NCBI GenBank assembly: GCA_026075535.2
Contig: AP026544.2
Coordinates: 10,292,001 to 10,356,000, forward strand
DNA: 64,000 nucleotides
Reading direction: 5' to 3'
From: Tricholoma matsutake
Taxonomy: Eukaryota > Basidiomycota > Agaricomycetes > Agaricales > Tricholomataceae
The notes under the pieces were generated by a model. It made no database searches and was not told the DNA's origin. It worked only from the letters and a program-made list of their open reading frames with translations. This document shows, piece after piece, positions 55,934 through 64,000 of the stretch (the stretch's first letter is position 1; every line of letters begins with the position of its first letter). Both the position numbers and the translations under genes were made by a program.

Positions 55934-57078
55934 TGATGATACTCAACCCAGGAAAACCACGGAAACAGCCAACGATATTTGTGACAAGTCAGAGAGGAAG
56001 GGTGTGATGCATTCCGAATGTTTGTGGTCCAACCTATGGGAAGAGAATGAGTTGGTACTAGTTGTGAAGGTAGTGCTATAGGAGATGAAGGTGTTTGGCA
56101 TGGTCCAATTGAGTATCGATTGATATCAAGGACGATTGACAAGATTGATGGCAAATGATGTTGATCGTCGATGGTCGATGTGTAAATTCTGAGGACCTTT
56201 TGATAGGTCGATAGTATATGAAGACTATAGCTGATGGCTAGGAAGTGTTGGAATGGTTGCTAGTGCTAACGATCAGAGGATCAAAGGGAGATCGAGGACG
56301 AGAGGTTTCTCATCGATCGAGAAAACTCGTAGAAGTTTAGATTGTTTTAGAGGATAGATCTGATTCTTAGAACTTAATACAAGATGATAGGTGAAGACAA
56401 TTTCTTGTATTCTCAAGTAGATACTACAGAGTTTTATATGTTTTAAAAGAAACTTCCTAAAATGGTATAAGAAACATGTGCAGAACATGAGGCAAAAGAT
56501 ATGAGTTAAAGCACAAGGCCAAAAAGGAGACTGGAATCTGAACAAGAAGGAGATATATCATATGATAAAAGAGTAATAAAGGGAAAGAACTAAAAGAGAC
56601 TGTCCTTTGTGTGTAAACCATGCTAAGTCTCACAATAATCCATCCAGCGGGTTCTGTACATGATAGGGACTTGGAATGAGGCTGACCTACTACCAGCAGT
56701 TTTGAGCACAAGTTGGAATACTTCCTGGTGCATGGTCTTCCACATTATAGATAACAAATGCGGCACCCAATGTCACTCGTAGTCTCTCAATAACGCTCAA
56801 CGATGCTCGACAATGCTCGACAATGTTTGATCGTGGTCATGGTTGGTTTGAAGTTGATCGGGGATGTTTGATGGTCATTTAGAGGGGCTTTCAAGGTAGT
56901 CCTAAGGTTGTGTGATGTGATTTCTAAGTATGTTCAATGCGGTCAATACGATATTGCGCTCGGTAGACTTGGTCAGGAGTGGTCACGCTGCTTCTGGGAC
57001 CTTGTGGGAGTTAGCCAATGTGATTAGAATGTGGTTGTAATGGTGAATTGGCCTTTGAGCCAAGGAGATAACCTATCA
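55934..57078 (+). mobile_element. LTR-like element copy 2, TGAT...ATCA
   Basis: Same ends as 24757-26089: TGATGATACTCAACCC and AACCTATCA. It shares GCACCCAATGTCACTC and the adjacent AGATAACAAATG. The target duplication is imperfect (GCGT 55930-55933, GCAT 57079-57082). It is 188 bp shorter than copy 1 because the GATGCTCGA array is mostly absent. It sits inside the end of KDZ copy 3. Confidence 0.75.
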
Positions 57079-57084
57079 GCATAC

Positions 57085-57673
57085 ATGGTACTCGGCAATG
57101 GCATTGGCATAAAAGTATGGCATTGGCATCAGGCACTACTTTGCCATAACAGTATGACCTAGCTGCATGGACTATAGTGAATTACAATGCTTGGTATAGA
57201 TGTGCATAGGAGACTGTATGGCCTAGCTATGGGCAATGATGCAATAATTCATTCTATGTAGTGCAGGCCTACCAAACAGGTCTTTTACAATTCTTGCTTG
57301 TGATACACTATGAAGAATGTTAATAGACAGATCAGTGACCTGTGAGATAGCGTTGGACACGGTACTCGGCATCGGCATCAGCATTGGCAATGGCAGACAC
57401 TTTGGGGTAGAAATCTATATATCAAGAGCATCAGCAATGGGCATTAGCAAACCAGACGCACAATGGGCGCAGGGAGTATGAATGAACAAAATCAACAAAA
57501 CAGCAGGGTTCATCCTAGCTAAAATAATAATGTCAGTACTAGCTAATTGTGAGAACTGGCGGGATCAGCCATGTTGTCATCATGGGACAATGATCTGATT
57601 TGAATGTCTGAGAACCTGCATTCAAATGATTTCAGATTATATTCCATCCTTTCCTTCAAGGTCACATATGTCT
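57085..57673. repeat. Inner part of the KDZ end, GGCATCGGCA-rich
   Basis: GGCATTGGCA/GGCATCGGCA microsatellite units, a second copy of the TTCTTGCTTGTGATACACTA end motif (57288-57320), and the 3' flank of gene D. No gene. Confidence 0.5.
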
Positions 57674-58243
57674 TCAATGTGACATCTTGTGTTCCAGCTT
57701 CTCAACCTCGGCCATGTAGAGACAATGACTGGCATCTTTGTATGAGGTGCCAAGGTTGTTTTTCAGGGCTTTCACTTTGGCATGGCAGCTCAACAGCTCC
57801 CTGTCTGTCAATTTCTGCAACAGGATGAACTAACACTCATACAAATGAGGACAAGGCACTTACTGGATCAGCAAGTAGCATTAGCTGGCTGTGGGCCAAT
57901 GCATAGTAGTATGGTGTATCAGTCATGTTTCCAGACTGCACAGTCATCAGTGAGAGGATAGACAAGCCAAACAAGACACAACATCGGCCAACAGAACGAC
58001 ATCGGCCCAAGGATGGCATCAGGCCAAGACAGCTAGGCTGGTGGCAACGAGACTTTGAAAAGAAGGAAATCTTACCCCCCCATGTGCCATGTGTACATTG
58101 AATTCAACCTTCTTGCAATAGGCCTCCATTGCCTGGTGGGTAGCTGGAATCATAAAATGGGGCACTAGATAGTGCTGCCCATTGTCACCTTGTATAACAA
58201 CATATCCATCAGGAATATAAGTGTTGGTTTGCTGATTGCTCAT
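57674..58243 (-). CDS. Small protein D, intact three-exon gene (KDZ-linked)
   Basis: Exons 58243-58076, 57935-57864 and 57814-57674 join without a frame break through 140- and 49-nt introns (GTAAGATTT...TGCAG; GTAAGTGCC...TGCAG). The product has 126 residues, starting MSNQQTNTYIPDGYVVIQGD, with HYLVPHFMIPATHQAMEAY, SGNMTDTPYYYALAHSQ, LTDRELLSCHAKVKALKNNL and SYKDASHCLYMAEVEKLEHK. The exon boundaries match copy 1 (49994-50480) exactly. It is helix-rich, with no signal peptide. From memory, similar proteins are widespread and uncharacterised in Boletales. Its conserved place beside the KDZ end points to an element-borne gene. Confidence 0.7.
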
Positions 58244-58408
58244 GGTATAGATAACACAGATGATAACAAGTGATACCATTTAATCAGGACATTATTTGTT
58301 TGTATATATTGATTGTATATCGATCAACAACACATGATTGTTGATTTTCAGTGTTTCACTCTTTTTCATCTCAACATCAACCCTGCTGCTGCAGCCAACT
58401 CATCAACC

Positions 58409-60594
58409 ATGAACGTTACACACCATCAAGTGCTCAGCCAGATCAGTGAGATTGAGCAATCCATCCACAATGGACTTCAGGACCAAAATATCAAGGCTGT
58501 GATGAAGGAAAGAAAACTGGCCCTTGTGAGTGGATTGGCATGCTATCAGATCAACAATGCACTTACAAATTGTAGAAAACATTATTTGCCTGGCAAAGAG
58601 AGGTTCTCACAGAGGATGTGCAGGCTGTCTTCCAGGCTGATGCCTTTTTGTGGGGATTTGTGGTAGCATGGTCAAAGTCAGACAGGACAGGGGACCAGAA
58701 GGTTATTGAAGGTCAACTGAGAGCAATGAAGACCTTCGATGAGAAAAAGGGCATTACAGGACCTATGTCCACATCGGCTGGACCAACTGCATTGGCAATG
58801 GCAGTGGCAATGGCAGGTGGAACAGCAACGGCCACTGGAATGGCCACTGCAGCAGGAATGGGAACAGCAGCGGGAACAGGAATGGCAGCGGGAATGGGAA
58901 TGGCAGTGGGAATCGGGAACAGCAGCAGGAACGGGAACAGCACCAGCCAAGAAAATGGGAGTGGCAGTGGCCAAGACAGCAGGGAGGGCAGCGGCAAAGA
59001 AAGGAGGAGCAGCAGTGGCAAAGGCACAAGGAGTGGCAGCAGCAATGGCAGCAGCAACACCAACACCAACAAGGATAGAAGCAGCACCAGCACTGGCCAA
59101 GATGTGGGCCCAACCAGAAGCATCAGGATCCAGACTTCCAGCCCCAGCCCAGCAACCAATCCTGCCAGCAATCACAGTGAGACCCAGGCCATGAGAGGTG
59201 CAGAGTAGCAGGGGATCGGAGGAGGATTTTGATGAGGAGATGGAGAGCGATGCCGGTGCCAATCCCAGGATGGAATGGAAGTGGCACAATGCAGCAAGGG
59301 CAGCATAAGGAGCACCCCAGTGGGGGAGTTTGTGAATGATGCCATGTGCACAATGTGTCAGGCTTAGGCATGAGTGTTGGGAGCAGGTGAATGGGAAAAT
59401 GGCCTGCTACTTCTGTGGGAAAGGGAAAGTTTGGTGCAATCAGGACGTGGATCGAGTGCTGAGAACCAAGAAAGCAAAAGGATTGGCAAGAAGAAAAGAA
59501 AAGAAGGTGCAGTTTTCCAGTGAAGACAGTGGAGAGGAATTGTCTAGGTGGTTCACTGCAAGCCAAAAAGGAAAATCAAAAGGTTAGTTCTTCCATATCA
59601 TGACACATAAAACCACTAACATGTATACCCATAGCTGTGGAAGAGGATATTGACATGGCCGATCCCGAGCCTAAGCCGACTGCCCTCCCTGCCCTGACTC
59701 CCTACCCCTCTGCTGGTGACTATGCCACCTTCACTGGACATCTATACCAACTGGAGGAAGACATGTACAAGCATGCACAGTGGAATGAAGAGTCATTCCA
59801 AGAGTCCTGACTCCACATATGAGAACTCTGGGACACGGTCAACTTGCTTCAAAACAGGGTGAATGACATTGAAGGATACCTTGGGTTGCAGGCTGGCACA
59901 CAGCCCATTATGTTGTACAATGGTTAAATGGCTGGGCAGGTGGTTTGCCTTGAGAGGACTCCAAGCAGGAGGGCAGAGGTGGATTGGGAAGGAATGACAG
60001 ATCCTGAGGAAGTCAATGCCACTCCTGCTCCTGCTCCCATCCCCACTCCTGCTCCTGCTCCCACTCCTGTTCCAGCTCCTGCTCCCCTGCCCACTCCTGC
60101 TCCCACTCCCATTGCCACTCCCGCTGCCGGCAACAAAGATGAACAGATGGCAGAACTGGTTGAGGAGGGGGGATTCATCAAGGGTAACATTGAGGCTGAG
60201 CATGGTGTGGAGGGACTGGCTATGCCTGAAGAGGTTGTAAGGGAAGCATCCTTGGCTGGCGCCCCCCCCCCATCCAAATTATTCCTGCCACACCACAGGA
60301 TTCTTAAGAAATGGTACAGCCCACAACATTGATGGCCCCACCACTCCCTCTCCTCTTCCCCCCAATGTCGCTTGCCAAGCCTGAGGCTGCCACCCCAGCA
60401 TTGGCACTTAACCCACCGGCATTGGCAGTCAATGTAATCACCTCACCCTGGCCCTCCCCTCCCCCTGCACAGCTGCACTGATCCCCATGCGGGCTGACCC
60501 CTGGTCCATCTGGACTACATTCCAGAAGTACCCCCCCTCAGCTGAACCCAAGGAAGAGAGCAGGAAAATCTGAGGACAGAGGGGAGATAAAGTG
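58409..60594 (+). pseudogene. Accessory protein C (KDZ copy 3), Zn2Cys6-like
   Basis: Start MNVTHHQVLSQISEIEQSI (58409). A GTGAGTGGATTG...TTGTAG intron ends about 58579, then KTLFAWQREVLTEDVQAVFQ and FLWGFVVAWSKSDRTGDQK. A long Ala/Gln-rich low-complexity part follows. The complete cysteine set is MPCAQCVRLRHECWEQ then ACYFCGKGKVWC (about 59335-59445), the Zn2Cys6 spacing without the stop seen in copy 1. A second intron (GTTAGTTCTTCC...CATAG) leads to DMADPEPKP. Stops then appear (after NEESFQES near 59807), and the Pro-rich tail (60000-60130) is frame-shifted. So it is conserved at its N-terminus and broken at its C-terminus. Confidence 0.6.
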
Positions 60595-60681
60595 AGGCAG
60601 AAAAGAATAGATGTGATTCCACATGTACATAAAAGTGGGACTATTTTTTTTTTCACATTACATAGTGTTTGATTTGTAAAT

Positions 60682-63099
60682 CTACTCTGCAAATTTCACT
60701 TTTTTAATTCTCTGTCTCCTCCCAACAGCCTGGGTTGAAATGGCTTCCTGCTGTGCAAGGTCATCAGCTGTCCTTTGGATAGGTCATGCTCATGCTGAGG
60801 CCGATGGATTTTGAGATGATGGTGGAGTCATCTGTTAAACATCTGGTGCAGGGGGATGGTAGGCACCAGCTGCTGCTGATCCTGGTGTTGCCATTGCCAA
60901 TCGTACTGTTGCTGTTGCCAATATTGGTGTTGCTGTTGCCAATTGTACTGTTGTCGTTGCCAATATTGGTGTTACCATTGCCGATCCTACTGGTGCCACT
61001 GCCAATATTGGTGTTGCCATTGCTGATCTTACTGGTGCTGTTGCCGATATTGGTGTTGCCATTGCTGATGCCACTGTTGCTGTTCCCGATCCCACTAATG
61101 CTGCTAAAGCCCTTGCCCTTGCAATAGGACACTCCATCCGATTTCACCCTAAAAGTGGTTGAGGCTTAGGGCATTGTGAGCTCTCTTGAGGTATATCCAA
61201 CAGAAATGGATCAATTGGGCATGGGGGATCATTTACAATGGTGTTTCTGGCTGATCCAGGCATGATGTATCTCATGTAAATGTGTCAAGGAACAAGATAT
61301 TCTGATTCACCATCACTACAACCATTAATTGGATGTGGTTGAGTGACACCAACCATGCAGAGGCTGTTCATTGTCATTTGATCCACTTGGACATATTGTG
61401 ATTCAGTTGTATCAGAATTTGGGGTCTGTCCTGCTGTTGATATTTGGTGAGCTTCCTTGCACTTGGGTTTGCCTTTGACAACTTTTCTGCCTCTTGATGC
61501 AGCAGGTGGTTGGCAGTGGCAATGGCCTCCAGTTCAGTGCTGGGTTGAGGATCAGCATCAGCATTGTCATTTCTTTGGCCCCTGCAGTTTGCAGAAGGCA
61601 GTTTGGCATTGGCAATGGCCCCCAGCTCAGTGCCACTATGAGGATTGGCCCCTGCATTTCGAAATGCATCAGGAAGGTGAAGGGTTATTCAAATCATTTG
61701 GATAGTGTGCAGGAGCCACACTCCCGTCCATGGCTTTGATTGCTTTGAACCAGAATGCTCTTTCAGGGCCCTGCACTATTTGTCGCTGCAGAACATGGTC
61801 AAAGAAGTCTTCTATGACACTCTTGTGCATGTTCTGTGGGTCTCTGATTTTGAACCTAGCTGGGAGATATTCTGGACTGACAAATGATGATGTCCAATCT
61901 GCAATTGCTTTGAATGGGATATGGCAACTACGACCATTGTTTGCTAGTTCTGCAGGAGATAAGTAATGGTTTGTGGAATAGGAAGTCAACATACTGTAAT
62001 GCTGGCCAACATACAACATAAACCATTCTTCCAGCTCCTTTTTCTTGAATTGTGATCCTTTCCATGATGTGGGAAGGATTGGGAAGCCATTGTTAGTCAT
62101 TGTTAACTGGGTTAGTGTTGTGTTATGTTGCATTGCCGACCTTGAAGCAAGGTGTGATGGGCATAAAAACTTGATATAACTCACAAAGTTTTGCTTCAGT
62201 TCAGTGACTTGATCATGATACATGTCCAGAAATGATCATGCAGGGGTGGCTATCAGAGAGGCAACATTTTTGTGACTGGAGTAGGCATTGGCATTGGCAT
62301 CGCATTGGCAGTAAATAACTTGGGGACTCACGCATCAACAATCATCAAACCATTAGGTGCAGTATAGGCTGTAAATGTCACAGACAACACCCCCATTTCC
62401 ATCCACTGTTGTTGTGCATTCTCCACCACACATTTAAGGAGGTATTTGTCTGCTAGACTGTGAAATGTTTGTTATGTCCAGCAATGGCAATGGCAACAGC
62501 ATTGGCTTCAACTTACACTCGCTTTGTCTGCTCAGGATATCCTTCCCACATCATTTTCTCCTGTTTGACTTCAAGGATGGCTTTCTCCTCTGCATTCATG
62601 GTGTCGAAAACATGCTTGATAGCTGGCAGTCATGCTTGGAACTATCCTGGTGTACTTGTGGTGGCATCCTCAACACCTAACAGGTTTGCAATCTGTTGGA
62701 AAACTCGGTCCCAGTACAAGCTCCAAATGACTTCCGACTGCTTTACTTTGAAGTCGTTCAATTTCTGTGAGAGGCCTTTGGTCATTTGCCAGTTGTTGGA
62801 AAGCCAGGTTGTTAGTTCCTGGCGATGTGATCAATAATACAACCTTCACATGCTTGTGAGTTTACCTTGGCATGAATGCGACTCTCCTCCTCATCCATAG
62901 GGGCCCTGTCAATTGATGCCCAATAGTTGAACATTGCTGGGAGGATGTCAGTCTTGAGTATTTGCAATCAGCCAGCTTTGGATTCCTGCGATCGGAATGC
63001 AACTTTGTAAGGCTCAATGATCTTCTGCTCTTCAACCATATATCTGCTTCCCTTCTGGCACTGTCTCAACCATGGGTTCTCTGATGGCTCAGGCGGCAT
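60682..63099 (-). pseudogene. Accessory protein B (KDZ copy 3)
   Basis: Start 63099 (MPPEPSENPWLRQCQKGSRY). CGA at 62992-62994 is intact here, but a TGA at 62968-62970 replaces the CGA of copy 1. The best conserved block (61669-62223) has FPILPTSWKGSQFKKKELE, FVSPEYLPARFKIRDPQNM and KSVIEDFFDHVLQRQ. Pieces at 61412-61669 and 60764-61147 are in other frames. It ends GRRQRIKKVKFAE (stop 60682-60684). The same divergent position to KDZ as in copy 1. Copy-specific stops show that the two copies decayed independently. Confidence 0.6.
60880..61110. repeat. Minisatellite in gene B 3' part
   Basis: Repeats of GTTGCCAATATTGGTGTT-like units with internal spacings of about 18-21 and 39-42 bp, encoding GNTNIGN-type or Ala-rich strings depending on frame. 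Copy 1 has a much shorter equivalent (MAAVQAATVTSAMA region). Confidence 0.75.
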
Positions 63100-63237
63100 T
63101 GGGGGGGACTGATGTGAAGGAAAGAATCATTCTTGTCATTGACATAAAACATATCATTGACACGAGGATCACACGAGGTTGATAGTACAATAGCCCCATC
63201 AATAAATGGGTGTCATTGTGACTCACCCCAAATCATC
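63100..63237. promoter_or_regulatory. Shared divergent promoter of KDZ and gene B (copy 3)
   Basis: Corresponds to 44850-45017, with GATGTGAAGGAAAGAATC and CATTGACATAAA in both. It lies between the divergent starts at 63099 and 63238. Confidence 0.5.
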
Positions 63238-64000
63238 ATGAGCCTAACAAGAGCTCCTTACAAGTGAAAGAGAAGATCAAAGAAGAATGCCCCCCTGCAT
63301 GAGGACAATGACAATGCAGTCAATGCTGTTACACATGTAGAAGTTGAGGTCAACATGAAACATGGACCAAAAACAAAGTGCATCAAGGTCCCCCTGACTG
63401 CAGTGGAAGAACTGGGTCAATCAAATTCTGTTATACAGGATAATCCCAATGTTGCTCCAGAATGGGACATGCAAGAACCTCAGGTGGCTGCCGAGCTTAC
63501 TCAGCCACACATTGGCATGGTTAGTTTCTGACACTGATTGCTTATGGAACAAGGCTCATATACAAATAATAGAGACAGCAAGACTATGTACTGGAGTTTG
63601 TGGGACGAGTAGATGAATTGCTGCAAGCATCCCTCGCTCCGCAGGCATGGTCAGTTGACAAACAAGTTTGCAACCACTGTCCATTCAATAAATGGGCAAT
63701 TTGGCGATGCCTTGATTGTTCACTGGGAAGCATGCTTTGCCGCACATGCATGCATGTAACCCACTGGCAAAATCCCTTCCATCGCATTGAATGCTGGACT
63801 GGCACGCACTTCCACCGGGCTGAGCTATGGGAGGTCAGCACATACATTTTAGTCCAGCACCAGATGGATCAGCCGATTTGCAATGCTCTGAACTTCCAAA
63901 TGAAATATCTGGAGACATTTGAAGACGTGAAGGATAAAGCAGAGCAAGAGTCAGCCAATTGGCAGGCAAATGATCAGCAATGGCACTGGCACCAGCACCG
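63238..64000 (+). pseudogene. KDZ-type transposase N-terminus (copy 3), cut by window end
   Basis: Start at 63238 (MSLTRAPYK), followed by a TGA where copy 1 has CGC. Reading on: KRRSKKNAPLHEDND, EWDMQEPQVAAELTQPH, a GTTAGTTTCTG intron (63519 on), DYVLEFVGRVDELLQAS with CGA at 63606-63608, and the CxC2 cluster CNHCPFNKWAIWRCLDC, LCRTCMHVTHWQNPFHRIEC. The catalytic half lies outside the window. The copy is inverted relative to 40983-44849. Confidence 0.8.

Noticed and set aside
38489..64000. The two inverted KDZ copies as an assembly artefact
   Set aside because: They differ at many bases, have different stops, different minisatellite lengths and different truncations, so they are real diverged copies.

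Overview
This 64 kb window looks like a transposon-dense, gene-poor island of a filamentous basidiomycete, an agaricomycete and perhaps one of the Boletales. The grounds are KDZ-type transposases with CxC2-like cysteine clusters, a Plavaka-like (CACTA-related) remnant, Ty3/gypsy elements, and split genes with 44-66 nt GT-AG introns. The Boletales suggestion rests on remembered similarity of several accessory proteins and was not searched. No bacterial features, rRNA, CRISPR array or housekeeping gene was recognised.

Layout. 1-7.6 kb: the 3' end of a plus-strand LTR element (polypurine tract plus LTR) abuts a dead minus-strand gypsy gag-pol, which is itself split by a solo LTR. 7.8-9.1 kb: a palindromic MITE and another solo LTR, each with recognisable target-site marks. 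9.1-12.0 kb: a tandem repeat and a collapsed Plavaka-like transposase. 12.5-17.1 kb: a GA/CT fold-back, four tRNA-headed SINE-like elements, and repeated modules that place a palindromic hairpin just before a 5' splice site. 17.2-35.2 kb: a group of genes around a KDZ transposase (28.9-32.4 kb): a repeat-bearing Ser/Pro-rich ORF, a cysteine-motif/coiled-coil protein, a broken ORF with an LTR-like insertion, and an intact three-exon gene. Arrays of GGGCCC and ACCGGYRCCGGT palindromes lie between them. 35.2-38.4 kb: mostly unassigned, with a solo LTR that has perfect target duplications and one small secreted-protein candidate.

38.5-50.5 kb and 55.7-64 kb hold two diverged copies, in inverted orientation, of one large KDZ element. 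In both, the KDZ gene is transcribed divergently from gene B, followed by gene C (a Zn2Cys6-like cysteine pattern) and gene D (three short exons). The first copy is truncated at 50.48 kb by a SINE-like repeat. The second runs off the window end and carries an LTR-like insertion. Both outer ends share GCTACACTGTAC reading inward.

Genes B, C and D travel with the transposase in both copies, keep the same intron positions, and D is intact in the second copy, so they look like element-borne accessory genes rather than host genes. Comparing the copies shows repeated CGA-to-TGA changes at different sites, which fits CpG methylation and deamination or a RIP-like process. Frameshifts and stops elsewhere show that most of the island is decaying.
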